Positions 17,310-26,023 of a stretch of DNA of 64,000 nucleotides are shown here, piece by piece. Location of the stretch: positions 117,346 through 181,345 of the forward strand of contig DATMTS010000106.1 of the NCBI GenBank assembly GCA_035564555.1. The letters are read 5' to 3'. The stretch comes from DATMTS01 sp035564555. GTDB taxonomy: Bacteria > Actinomycetota > Actinomycetes > Actinomycetales > Microbacteriaceae. Below the pieces are notes generated by a model. It did not search any database, was not told where the DNA came from, and saw nothing but the letters and a program-made list of their open reading frames with translations. The translations under genes and the position numbers were made by a program. Positions within the stretch are counted from its first letter, which is position 1. Each line of letters begins with the position of its first letter.

Positions 17310-17855
17310 TCACGCCGGTTCCGCGAGGTCGTCGCCGTGCGCGGCGGTCGGCACGAGCATCGCGCGGGCCAGCGTATGGAAGTGCAGGTTGAAGCCGAGC
17401 ACGGCGGGGGTGGACTCGGGGTCGAGGTCGAGGCGCTCGACGTCGACGGCGTGCACGATCACGAAGTAGCGGTGCGTGCCGGTGCCCTCGGGCGGCTCGG
17501 CGCCGGCGAATTCACGCCGCCGGTATTCGTTCTTCAGCATGGCGGCGCGGGCCGGCAACGATCCGCCGGCGCTGCCGGCGCCGCGCGGCAACGAGGTCAC
17601 CGCTGCCGGGATGTTGTACACCGCCCAGTGCCAGAAGCCCGAGCCGGTGGGAGCATCCGCGTCCCACACGGTGACGGCGAAGCTCTTCGTCTCGGCCGGG
17701 AACCCCGACCAGCTCAGCTGCGGCGACGTGTTCGATCCGCCGGAGGGCGTGTCGCGAAACGCCCGCGCGAGGGGCTCGCCGTCGGCGAGATCGGTACTGG
17801 ACAGGGCGAACGAGGCAACAGCGCCGAAACGTTCGAACGGGTCGGTCTCTGCCAT
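17310..17855 (-). CDS. YbhB/YbcL family Raf kinase inhibitor-like protein (PEBP fold)
   Basis: A 181-residue phosphatidylethanolamine-binding-fold protein. Signature segments are TSPQLSWSGFPAETKSFAVTVWDADAPTGSGFWHWAVYNIP and the closing EGTGTHRYFVIVHAVDV. GAGGAGG-like sequence (GAGGAGG, five bases before the ATG) supports the start. The bacterial role is poorly defined; the fold binds anionic ligands. No signal peptide is present, so it is cytosolic. It is divergent from the antiporter gene. Confidence 0.92.
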   Translation of the reverse strand: MAETDPFERFGAVASFALSSTDLADGEPLARAFRDTPSGGSNTSPQLSWSGFPAETKSFAVTVWDADAPTGSGFWHWAVYNIPAAVTSLPRGAGSAGGSLPARAAMLKNEYRRREFAGAEPPEGTGTHRYFVIVHAVDVERLDLDPESTPAVLGFNLHFHTLARAMLVPTAAHGDDLAEPA

Positions 17856-17953
17856 GGCATCCTCCTCGATGAATCGACTGCTGCCAGCCTACGCGTGCGG
17901 CATCGGGCCGTCCCGCCGGGAAGAGCGCGCGACCGGCGGGCGTTGCGGCCATC

Positions 17954-19537
17954 ATGGAGAGCATGGACCCGGTCGTCGTCGTCACCTGGATCGTCTCCTT
18001 CGTCGTGGTCACGGTGGCCGTGACGGGGCTCTCCCGACGAATCGGCTGGTCGGCTCCGGTGACGCTGGTGCTGGTCGGCGCGGTCGCCTCGTTCGTGCCG
18101 GGCGTTCCTCAGATCGAGTTGCAGCCCGAACTCGTGCTCTACGGGCTGCTGCCTCCCCTTCTGTTCGCGGCTTCCATCCGCACGTCGTTCCTCGACGTCA
18201 GGGCAAGGCGTGACAGCATCCTGCTGCTGTCGGTGGGGCTGGTCGCGTTCACGGTCATCGTGGTCGGCTTCGCCACCTGGCTGGTCATCCCCGGGATGAC
18301 CGTCGCTGCGGCCTTCGCGTTCGGCGCCGTCGTCGCACCCACGGATGCTGTCGCGGTGACTGCGATCGCAGGGCGACTGCATCTGCCCCGGCGCCTCGTG
18401 ACCGTGCTCGAAGGCGAGAGCCTGCTCAACGATGCGACGGCCCTGGTCGCGCTGAACGCATCCATCGCCGCGATCGTGAGCGTGCTCAATCCTTGGGCGG
18501 TCGCCGGCGACTTCGCGCTGGCGGTCGTCGGCGGCCTGGTCGTCGGGCTCGTCGTCGGGATGGTGCTGGCCTGGATCCGCCGCCAGTTGCGCGCCCCGGT
18601 GCTCGACACGGCCCTGTCGCTGGTCACGCCATACATCGCGTTCATCCCGGCGCAGTTCATCCACGGTTCCGGCGTGCTCGCGGTCGTCGTCGTCGGCCTG
18701 TATCTCGGGTACCGCTCACCGGTCATCCAATCGGCGGAGGCGCGCATCGCCGAAGGCATCAACTGGCGCACCATCCAGTTCTTGCTGGAGAATGCGGTCT
18801 TCCTCTTCATCGGCCTGTCGCTGTCGTCGATCCTGACCGGCGCGCTGCGCACCGGCATGACGGCGTGGCAGGTCGTGCTGATCTGCGTGGCGGTTCTGCT
18901 CGCGCTGGTCGTCGCGCGGTTCGCCTGGATGTTGCTCACCACGTTGATCTATCGGCGCGGCCCGCGCCGGCTGCGTGAGCGCGGCTGGTCGTGGCGCACG
19001 AGCGTCGCGGTGTCGTTCGCCGGGATGCGCGGCGTCGTCACGCTCGCCGCCGTGTTCCTGTTGCCGGATGCCACACCGGGGCGGGCCTTCCTGCAGTTCC
19101 TCGCCTTCGTCGTCGTGGTGGGCACGCTGCTTCAAGGGCTCGCGCTGCCGTGGGTCATCCGCCGCCTGCACCTGCCGTCACCGGATTTCGCGCAGGAGGC
19201 GAGCGAGATGGCGCGCCTGATCGGCGAGGCTCAGGTCGCCGGGCTCACCCGGCTGGAGAACGAGCCGACCGACTCCGTCGAAGACCGGGTGATCGGCCGG
19301 CTGCGCACGAACGAGGCCTTCCTGACGGAGGTGCTGGAGAACCCGTCGCCGGACGGCTCGGAGGAGGCCGCCTCGGCGTATCGCCGGCTGCGCCGCACGA
19401 TGCTGCGCGCGGAGCGCGAAGCGGTGCTGCAGGCTCGCGCGGAGGGCAGATATCAGGAACCGGCCGTGCGTTCAGTGCTCGCCTTCCTCGACGCCGAGGA
19501 GGCCGCCCTGAGGTCCTCGGCTCCGAAGCATCCCTGA
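17954..19537 (+). CDS. Na+/H+ antiporter, CPA1 family
   Basis: A 527-residue membrane protein with 10-12 hydrophobic segments in residues 1-410. The ion-binding region EGESLLNDATALVALN carries the conserved Asn-Asp pair of electroneutral CPA1 exchangers. VVAPTDAVAVTAI is the other family motif, and SVAVSFAGMRGVVTLAAVFLLP matches the later transmembrane block. The C-terminal 110 residues are a hydrophilic cytosolic tail rich in Glu and Arg. It exports Na+ in exchange for protons at the plasma membrane. Two ATGs (17954, 17963) are possible starts. Confidence 0.92.
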   Translation: MESMDPVVVVTWIVSFVVVTVAVTGLSRRIGWSAPVTLVLVGAVASFVPGVPQIELQPELVLYGLLPPLLFAASIRTSFLDVRARRDSILLLSVGLVAFTVIVVGFATWLVIPGMTVAAAFAFGAVVAPTDAVAVTAIAGRLHLPRRLVTVLEGESLLNDATALVALNASIAAIVSVLNPWAVAGDFALAVVGGLVVGLVVGMVLAWIRRQLRAPVLDTALSLVTPYIAFIPAQFIHGSGVLAVVVVGLYLGYRSPVIQSAEARIAEGINWRTIQFLLENAVFLFIGLSLSSILTGALRTGMTAWQVVLICVAVLLALVVARFAWMLLTTLIYRRGPRRLRERGWSWRTSVAVSFAGMRGVVTLAAVFLLPDATPGRAFLQFLAFVVVVGTLLQGLALPWVIRRLHLPSPDFAQEASEMARLIGEAQVAGLTRLENEPTDSVEDRVIGRLRTNEAFLTEVLENPSPDGSEEAASAYRRLRRTMLRAEREAVLQARAEGRYQEPAVRSVLAFLDAEEAALRSSAPKHP

Positions 19538-19613
19538 ACGGCGCCAGCGGTCCTGCACGATGTGCCCCGGCACACTGCGCCTCCGCACGGCGCACACAGG
19601 GAAGAATGGCTGC

Positions 19614-20534
19614 ATGCCAACTCCCCTCTCCGGAACCCGGTTCGACCTGACCTTCGGCGACTACACCGCCTCCATCGCGAGCATCGGCGCGAGCCTGCGG
19701 TCGCTGACCCACCGTGGGCGCGACCTCGTCGTGCCGTTCGACGAAGACGAGGTGCGTCCGTCGTACCGGGGCGCCACGCTGGCGCCGTGGCCGAATCGGG
19801 TCGTCGACGGGCGCTACGAATTCGCCGGTCAGCAGCAGCTCGCGTTGACCGAGCCGGCGCGCGGGCACGCATTGCACGGCCTCGCGACCTGGCTCGACTT
19901 CACGCCCGTCGACGAAGGCGACGACCACGTGACGCTCACCACGACGATCGTGCCGCAGGGCGGTTACCCCTTCCGTGTCGAGGTCAGCGTGACGTTCGAG
20001 CTCGACGCCGACGGCCTGCACACCACCGTGACGGGCAGCAACAGCGGTCCGTCGCCGGCCCCCTGGGGAACCGGCCCCCACCCCTACCTCGTCGCGGGGG
20101 ACGGCCGCGTCGACGACTGGACGCTGACCCTGCCCGCGGACGCCGTGCTCACGGTCACCGAGGACCGACTCATCCCCACCGGGCTGGCGGATGTCACCGC
20201 CGAGGCGGACGGCACGTTCGACTTCCGCTCCGGCAGGCGCATCGACGACACCTTCATCGACCACGCGTTCACCGGAATGTCGCGGGATTCAGCGGGAACG
20301 GCGTCTGTCACCCTCACCTGCGCCGACGGCACGGGCGTCGCGATGACCTGGGGCACCGACTGCCCATGGGTGCAGGTGCACACCGCAGATCAGCCCGACC
20401 CCGCTCTCGACCGGTTGGGGCTCGCGGTGGAACCCATGACCTGCCCGCCGGACGCGTTCAACTCGGGAACGGACCTTATCGTGCTCGAGCCCGGCACCTC
20501 CACTAGCGCCGCGTGGACGATCTCGGCTCTGTGA
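19614..20534 (+). CDS. Aldose 1-epimerase family protein
   Basis: A 306-residue galactose-mutarotase-fold protein. GATLAPWPNRVVDGRYEF and ARGHALHGLATW hold the sugar-binding Arg and catalytic His. TGPHPYL supplies the second His and VQVHTADQP the later conserved block; the catalytic Glu is expected in the LAVEPMTCPPDAFN segment, a family signature. It interconverts sugar anomers. It follows the antiporter gene on the same strand. Its 3' end overlaps the convergent LssY_C gene by 32 bases. Confidence 0.9.
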   Translation: MPTPLSGTRFDLTFGDYTASIASIGASLRSLTHRGRDLVVPFDEDEVRPSYRGATLAPWPNRVVDGRYEFAGQQQLALTEPARGHALHGLATWLDFTPVDEGDDHVTLTTTIVPQGGYPFRVEVSVTFELDADGLHTTVTGSNSGPSPAPWGTGPHPYLVAGDGRVDDWTLTLPADAVLTVTEDRLIPTGLADVTAEADGTFDFRSGRRIDDTFIDHAFTGMSRDSAGTASVTLTCADGTGVAMTWGTDCPWVQVHTADQPDPALDRLGLAVEPMTCPPDAFNSGTDLIVLEPGTSTSAAWTISAL

Positions 20535-21906
20535 CCGGCGTTGCTGCCGCCTCGCGCGGCCGGCGGGCCCAGAGCCTGGCTCGGTCGCTGGAGAGCGCCA
20601 GGAGCACCAGGATGTCGAGCGGCAACCCGAACAGGTCGGCGCGCAGGCTGATCTGTGGACCGCCGTTGAAGTAGTCGACGGCGCTCGTCACCACGACGGC
20701 CGCACTGAGCGCCATCGCGGTGATGCGCGCCCAGTTGCTGCCGCGGAACACGAGCACGGTCAGCAAGAGGTAGAACCCGACGGCCAACGTCACCACGGCG
20801 AGCACGGCGATCGAGACACCGAGCGCGAGATCGCGGGCCTCGCGTTCGGTGAGCCCGCCTCCGCTCACCTGGGTGGAGCGCACGAACGCGTTCCATTGAT
20901 CGAGGATCGAGAGCACATACGCGATGCCGGCGAACACGCGCAGCAGCATCAACGCGGCGCCCAGCATGGTCGGCGCCGGCCGCTTGCCCGGTGTGCCGGG
21001 CGCGACTTCCGGCTCCCCATCGGATGCCATCACCGCCGCGGGCACGTCCGCGACGGCATCCGGTGCGCCCGTTCGCACCCCGCGCAGGTCGATCACGGGC
21101 AGGTCGCCGTCGGTCACGATCGCATCTCCACCGCCGTTGCGGGAGTGGTAGCCGGTGGAGAAGTCCTCGAGCAGCTGAACCTGCACGGCGGCATCCGAGC
21201 GGGTCAGAGTACCTACGATGTGGTCGCGTTCCACATCGATGTCCGCATCGATCTTGTGCGTGATCTGAAGCGTGAACAGCGAGAATCCGACGCTGCGGTC
21301 GAACGTGCCCGCGGCCAGCCAGTCGGCGCGCGACCCGCCGGGCAGCAGCCAGTCATCGGGACACCGCCAGAAGCGCACGTGGTGACGCTTGGCGGGATTG
21401 CCGAGCACCTCCTGCTGATATGCGACATCCTGCTGACGGCCGAACAGCAGCAACGGGCTCACGGGCGCCTGCAGGTAACTGCGGCGCAGCACCGTCGAGG
21501 TGATGATGCGCCAACTGGATGCGAGCGTTACCGCGTCGGCACGCGTCCAGCCCGCCGTGCTCATCGCGGTGTGCAGTTGCTGCGCAGAGCCGAGCGCGGC
21601 GAGATTGATCGGGTCGCCGAGCAGACCGTCGCTGGTGCGGGCACGGCCGATGAAGTATCCGGGCAGGTAGATGGTGGTCAGAATTCGATGCAGCCGAGGC
21701 AGCGCCAGGTAGGCCAGCACCACCCAGAACACGACGGTGAAGAAGATCTGCCACCAGCCCCAGGAGAAGCTCTCGGTCAGCAGCAACCAAGCGAGCCAGA
21801 CCGCACCCGCTCCCGCCAGTACGAAGAACACACCGTCGAGGGCCTCGGTGACCGATGGTCGTCGACGCGGCGCCCAGGCACGGGTCTTCTCGACCGAGAC
21901 CGACAT
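20503..21906 (-). CDS. LssY C-terminal domain membrane protein
   Basis: A 467-residue protein. Two transmembrane segments lie at about residues 24-70. A soluble LssY_C-like domain follows at about 100-260: STAGWTRADAVTLASSWRIITS, then RRSYLQAPVSPLLLFGRQQDVAYQQ and HHVRFWRCP. Three or four more transmembrane helices lie in residues 315-440. LssY_C domains are found in PAP2/DedA-associated envelope proteins and have no established reaction. It stands alone, so its function is unknown beyond envelope location. It converges on the epimerase gene with a 32-base overlap. Confidence 0.75.
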   Translation of the reverse strand: MSVSVEKTRAWAPRRRPSVTEALDGVFFVLAGAGAVWLAWLLLTESFSWGWWQIFFTVVFWVVLAYLALPRLHRILTTIYLPGYFIGRARTSDGLLGDPINLAALGSAQQLHTAMSTAGWTRADAVTLASSWRIITSTVLRRSYLQAPVSPLLLFGRQQDVAYQQEVLGNPAKRHHVRFWRCPDDWLLPGGSRADWLAAGTFDRSVGFSLFTLQITHKIDADIDVERDHIVGTLTRSDAAVQVQLLEDFSTGYHSRNGGGDAIVTDGDLPVIDLRGVRTGAPDAVADVPAAVMASDGEPEVAPGTPGKRPAPTMLGAALMLLRVFAGIAYVLSILDQWNAFVRSTQVSGGGLTEREARDLALGVSIAVLAVVTLAVGFYLLLTVLVFRGSNWARITAMALSAAVVVTSAVDYFNGGPQISLRADLFGLPLDILVLLALSSDRARLWARRPREAAATPVTEPRSSTRR

Positions 21907-21957
21907 GGCCTCATGGTAATGCTCGTGCGTTCAGCGCGCGGCGACTATCGTGACCGG

Positions 21958-22755
21958 ATGGAGAACTCCGACGACCGTCTGGGCACCCTTCGCGCCAAGG
22001 CCGCCGAGCTGGCCCGGCTGCACGAGGCGCCCGAGATCCTGACCCTCGTGAACGTGTGGGATGCCGTCAGCGCGCGGGTCGTCGGCGCGTTGCCGCAGAC
22101 CCGGGCGCTCGCGACCGCGAGCCACTCGATCGCGCTCGCACACGGCTACCCGGACGGCGAGCGGATTCCGCTGGAACTGATGCTCACGACGGTCGGCCGT
22201 ATCGTTGCCGCCACCGAGCTGCCGGTCACCGCCGATCTGGAGGCCGGTTACGGCGACGCGGGTGAGACGGTGCGGCGCGCGATCGACCTCGGCGTGGTGG
22301 GGGCCAACATCGAGGACGGCATGCGTGCGCTCACCGACGCGGCCGCGAGGGTGCGTGCGGTCGGCTCCGCGGCCGAGGCAGCGGGCATCCCGTTCGTGCT
22401 CAACGCGCGCACCGATGCGGTGCTGCGGGCCGGCGACAGGCCGCGCGCCGAGGTGATCGCCGACGCCGCCGAACGGGGCAGTGCGTTCCTCGACGAGGGC
22501 GCGACCTGTGTCTTCGTGCCCGGCGCACTCGACGAGGCCGAGGTCGCCGATCTCGTCGCGGCCCTCGGCGAGCGCCGACTGAGCGTGATCGGCGGTCCGG
22601 GATCGCTGCCCGCCGCACGCTTGCAGTCGCTCGGCGTCGCACGCGTCTCGTATGGGCCCTGGCCTCAGCGCGTAGCTCTCACCGCGCTGCAGCGCGCGGC
22701 CGAGGCGCTGTATGCCGGCGAGGGCATGGATGCTCGCACACAGGACTTCGGTTGA
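21958..22755 (+). CDS. Isocitrate lyase / PEP mutase family protein
   Basis: A 265-residue (beta/alpha)8 barrel. NVWDAVSARVVGALPQTRALATASHSIA, then PVTADLEAGYGD (Mg2+-binding acids) and VVGANIEDG, then NARTDAVL, are the family landmarks. The K-K/R-C-G-H loop with the catalytic cysteine of isocitrate and methylisocitrate lyases is missing; MRALTDAAARVRAV follows NIEDG instead. It is therefore unlikely to be PrpB. A carboxyvinyl-phosphonate mutase or oxaloacetate-hydrolase type activity is possible. It ends 7 bases before the next SDR gene, so they form a unit. Confidence 0.85.
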   Translation: MENSDDRLGTLRAKAAELARLHEAPEILTLVNVWDAVSARVVGALPQTRALATASHSIALAHGYPDGERIPLELMLTTVGRIVAATELPVTADLEAGYGDAGETVRRAIDLGVVGANIEDGMRALTDAAARVRAVGSAAEAAGIPFVLNARTDAVLRAGDRPRAEVIADAAERGSAFLDEGATCVFVPGALDEAEVADLVAALGERRLSVIGGPGSLPAARLQSLGVARVSYGPWPQRVALTALQRAAEALYAGEGMDARTQDFG

Positions 22756-22762
22756 GGCCGGG

Positions 22763-23563
22763 ATGAACCGTTTCGAGGGCAGGGTCGCTCTGGTCACCGG
22801 CGCGGCGCGGGGAATCGGGCGGGCGAGTGCACTTCGCCTGGCAGCCGAGGGCGCGGCCGTGGTCATCGCCGACCTCGACGAGGATGCCGCGCGCTCGACG
22901 GTCGACGAGCTGGCGCAGAGCGCGCTCGCTGTGCGGTGCGATGTGACCGATCCGGCATCCGTCGATGCCGCGATGGCCGCGACGCGACGGCGTTTCGGTC
23001 GCCTCGACGTTCTGGTGAACAATGTCGGCGTCTCGGGCGCCGGTACGCTCGACGAGCTCGATGACGCCGAGTGGGCGAGACAGGTGGAGCCCACGCTGCA
23101 CGGGGCGATCCGCTGCATCACCGCGTGTCTGCCGTTGTTGCTGGCAGCTCCGGGCGGGGGTCGTGTGGTTTCGATCGCGTCGGTGAACGGCATGGCGGCC
23201 GTCGGCGAGATCGCGTACAGCGCCGCCAAGGCGGGGCTGATCAACGCATCCCGCAATCTCGCCGTCGAGTACGGACCCCGGGCCCGCGGCACCACGGGGG
23301 CCGGCTGCGGCTGGGTGCGCTTCAACGTCGTGGCACCCGGCACGATCCGCACCCGCGCATGGACGCAGAACGGCCCCGATCAGCTCGCGATGCTGCACAA
23401 GCTGCCCGCGCTCTACCCGATGGGACGGGTCGGCGAGCCCGACGACGTCGCGGCGGCCGTCGCGTTTCTCGCGTCGGACGACGCCGCGTGGATCACCGGT
23501 GTCACGCTACCCGTCGACGGCGGATTCCTCGCCGGTCCGTACACGGTCTTCGATCTGCTCTGA
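22763..23563 (+). CDS. SDR family oxidoreductase
   Basis: A 266-residue short-chain dehydrogenase with TGAARGIGRAS, then VLVNNVGVSG and catalytic Tyr/Lys in AYSAAKAGLIN. The C-terminal PVDGGFLAGP block is typical. A ten-residue insert (ARGTTGAGCGW) sits between VEYGP and VRFNVVAPGT, where classical members join directly. ATG at 22763 follows the preceding gene closely. The substrate is unknown; partnership with the PEP-mutase-family enzyme is suggested by spacing. Confidence 0.88.
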   Translation: MNRFEGRVALVTGAARGIGRASALRLAAEGAAVVIADLDEDAARSTVDELAQSALAVRCDVTDPASVDAAMAATRRRFGRLDVLVNNVGVSGAGTLDELDDAEWARQVEPTLHGAIRCITACLPLLLAAPGGGRVVSIASVNGMAAVGEIAYSAAKAGLINASRNLAVEYGPRARGTTGAGCGWVRFNVVAPGTIRTRAWTQNGPDQLAMLHKLPALYPMGRVGEPDDVAAAVAFLASDDAAWITGVTLPVDGGFLAGPYTVFDLL

Positions 23564-23661
23564 GCCGTCGTGCCGCCGACTCGCGCCGGCACGCGCACGG
23601 CGCCTCGCGGCGGTCGGGCACCCCGCACGCGCAAGGCGACGCACGCGCGTACCCTGTTAAC

Positions 23662-24078
23662 GTGCTTCGAACGATGCTCACCGGCAAGATCCACCGCGCC
23701 ACCGTCACCCACGCCGACCTGAACTACGTCGGGTCGATCACGGTCGACAGCGCGCTGCTCGAGGCCGCCGACATCCTGCCCGGCGAGAAGATCAGCGTCG
23801 TCGACATCACCAACGGAGCGCGCCTCGAGACCTACACGATCGCCGGCGAGGCCGGCACCGGTGTGATCGGCATCAACGGCGCAGCCGCGCATCTGGTTCA
23901 CGTCGGCGATCTGGTGATCCTGATCGCCTATGCGCAGCTGACCACCGAAGAGGCGCGCGCCTTCGCGCCCCGCATCGTGCACGTCGACGCCGCCAACCGC
24001 ATCGTGGCGACCGACACGGATGCCGCGTCGGCCGTGATCGACGGCCTCGCCCGTCCGCCGCACGCGAGGCGCGCTTAG
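23662..24078 (+). CDS. panD: Aspartate 1-decarboxylase
   Basis: A 138-residue pyruvoyl enzyme precursor. Counting from the GTG at 23662 gives the self-cleavage pair Gly24-Ser25 (HADLNYVGSITVD), which is the standard PanD numbering and supports this start over the ATG at 23674. ISVVDITNGARLETYTIAGE and GVIGINGAAAHLVHVGDLVILIAY are the core blocks. It makes beta-alanine from aspartate for pantothenate and CoA. The maturation factor PanZ is not expected in actinobacteria. It stands apart from other pantothenate genes. Confidence 0.95.
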   Translation: MLRTMLTGKIHRATVTHADLNYVGSITVDSALLEAADILPGEKISVVDITNGARLETYTIAGEAGTGVIGINGAAAHLVHVGDLVILIAYAQLTTEEARAFAPRIVHVDAANRIVATDTDAASAVIDGLARPPHARRA

Positions 24079-24222
24079 TCGTCTGATCGCCACTGGGCCG
24101 TACTCGCCGAAGTCTTCGCACCGCGCCGTCTCTTCCGCCGGAGCTCGGTGTACCGGTACGTTCACTAGTAGCGTTCCCGGCACACCGAACACCGCGCACT
24201 CGGCGCGGCGAAAGAAGACTGC

Positions 24223-25125
24223 ATGCCCACCGGCATCCCGATCCAAATCGACGGCATAACCAAGCGGTTCGGTGATGTCACGGCCGTCTCCGACCTGAGC
24301 TTCACGGTCGAGCCCGGCCGCGTCACCGGCTTTCTCGGGCCGAACGGCGCCGGCAAGACCACGACCTTGCGAATGCTGCTCGGTCTTGTCGAGCCCACGG
24401 CGGGCAACGCGACCTTCGGCGGGGTGCGCTACCGCGATCTGCCTTCGCCGCTGACGACGGTCGGTGCCGCGCTCGAGGCGGCCAGCTTCCATCCCGGGCG
24501 CAGCGCACGTGATCACCTGCTGGTCTACGCGCGGGCTGCGGGATTGGATCGGGGACGGATCGCCGCGACGCTGCAGAAGGTGGGCCTGACCGGGTATGCC
24601 GACCGTCGCGTCGGCGGGTACTCGATGGGGATGCGTCAGCGCCTGGGACTCGCCTTCACCCTGTTGGGCGATCCCGGCGTGCTGGTGCTGGACGAACCGA
24701 TCAACGGCCTCGACCCAGAAGGCATCAAGTGGATCCGCCTGTTTCTGCGCGAGCTCGCGGCCGAGGGGCGCACGATCCTCGTCTCATCGCATCTGCTCAG
24801 CGAGGTGCAGCAGAGCGTCGACGAGATCGTGATCATCGCCAAGGGGCGGCTCGTGCACCGCGGAACACTCGCCAGCCTCGAAGCCGGCGACCACGTGTCG
24901 GTGCTCGTCGACTCCCCCGAGCGGGATGCCCTCGGCGAGGCGCTGCGCTCCGCCGGCCTCGAGTTCGACCGGGTACGCAGCGGACTCGTCGTGCACGGCA
25001 CCGAGGCGGCGCAGATCGGCCACATCGCGTTCATCGCGGGAGTCGAGCTCAGCACGCTGCAACGCCAGCGGTCCGGACTCGAGGATGCCTTCCTCTCGCT
25101 GGTCGGAGAGGCGGACTCGCTGTGA
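24223..25125 (+). CDS. ABC transporter ATP-binding protein (NatA/BcrA type)
   Basis: A 300-residue ATPase. Walker A is GPNGAGKTT, the signature is GYSMGMRQRLGLA, Walker B is LLGDPGVLVLDEP and the H-loop is LVSSHLLSE. The C-terminal 80 residues are the extension found in DRA/BcrA-type drug and lantibiotic exporters. It overlaps the permease gene by four bases (GTGA). A perfect ten-base palindrome, GTACCGGTAC, lies at 24150-24159 in the 144-base upstream region and could be an operator. No local regulator is seen. Confidence 0.9.
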   Translation: MPTGIPIQIDGITKRFGDVTAVSDLSFTVEPGRVTGFLGPNGAGKTTTLRMLLGLVEPTAGNATFGGVRYRDLPSPLTTVGAALEAASFHPGRSARDHLLVYARAAGLDRGRIAATLQKVGLTGYADRRVGGYSMGMRQRLGLAFTLLGDPGVLVLDEPINGLDPEGIKWIRLFLRELAAEGRTILVSSHLLSEVQQSVDEIVIIAKGRLVHRGTLASLEAGDHVSVLVDSPERDALGEALRSAGLEFDRVRSGLVVHGTEAAQIGHIAFIAGVELSTLQRQRSGLEDAFLSLVGEADSL

Positions 25126-25940
25126 ATCGGATTCTGGCCGGCGTGAACGCCGAGTTCACCAAGTTCTTCACGACCCGGATGTGGTGGGTGCTGGCGCTCG
25201 TGCTGTTCGGGTACGTCGCGTTGCTCTCCGGCGGGCTCGGCGCGCTGTTCGGGGCGATCAGCACGGGGGCGATCCCGGCCCGGAGCGGCAACATTCCGCA
25301 CTTCGGTTCGCTGGCGCCGCTGGTCTACAGCTTCGCCAGCTCGGTGGGCTACGTCTTCCCGGTACTGCTCGGAGCCCTGGCGACCACCGGTGAGTTCCGT
25401 CATCAGACGCTTACGCCGACGTTCCTGGCCAACCCGCGCCGCGGCGAGGTGCTCTCGGCCAAGACGCTGAGCTCGCTGGTGATGGGCGGCGGCTACGGAA
25501 TCGTCGCGCTCGCGGCCTCCGTCGGCGCGGGCGCACTCGCGCTCTCGCTCATCGGCATCGACGCCCGGCTCGGTGACATCGCGACGTGGGCGTTGTTCGG
25601 GCGGGCCGTCATCGCGATGGCACTGTGGGCGGTGATCGGAGTCGGACTCGGCGTGCTGGTGCCCAACCAGGCGGCCGTGATCGTGATCATCCTGGCGTTC
25701 ACGCAATTCGTCGAACCGTTGCTGCGACTGGCCGGGGCTCTCTCCGAGGCCACGGGATCGGTGGCCAGGTTCCTGCCGGGGGCGGCGAGCGACTCGCTGG
25801 TCGGCTCGAGCTTCTTCACCGTGTCGACGCCCGGCGGCTCCATGCTCGACTGGTGGCAGGGCGGGCTCGTGCTGCTCGGCTACGCGGTCGTGCTCATCAT
25901 CGGCGGGTGGGCGACGACCTGGCGACGCGACATCACCTGA
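25122..25940 (+). CDS. ABC-2 type transporter permease
   Basis: A 272-residue protein starting at a GTG that overlaps the upstream stop codon. The N-terminus NRILAGVNAEFTKFFTTRMWWVLAL is the usual ABC-2 elbow and first helix. ALATTGEFRHQTLTPTFLANP is the conserved E-F-R motif. Six hydrophobic segments follow. With the ATPase encoded upstream it forms an efflux pump of unknown substrate; no immunity or peptide gene is beside it. Confidence 0.9.
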   Translation: MNRILAGVNAEFTKFFTTRMWWVLALVLFGYVALLSGGLGALFGAISTGAIPARSGNIPHFGSLAPLVYSFASSVGYVFPVLLGALATTGEFRHQTLTPTFLANPRRGEVLSAKTLSSLVMGGGYGIVALAASVGAGALALSLIGIDARLGDIATWALFGRAVIAMALWAVIGVGLGVLVPNQAAVIVIILAFTQFVEPLLRLAGALSEATGSVARFLPGAASDSLVGSSFFTVSTPGGSMLDWWQGGLVLLGYAVVLIIGGWATTWRRDIT

Positions 25941-26023
25941 CCATTCGTACCCGGCTGTACCGGCTGTACCCGGCCGGTGCGGCCGCCGGGTGCGCCGCGG
26001 CCGCCTTCGCGCCAGAATGAAGC

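Noticed and set aside
21958..22755. prpB (methylisocitrate lyase)
   Set aside because: The catalytic K-x-C-G-H loop is absent and the gene is 6.6 kb from prpD.
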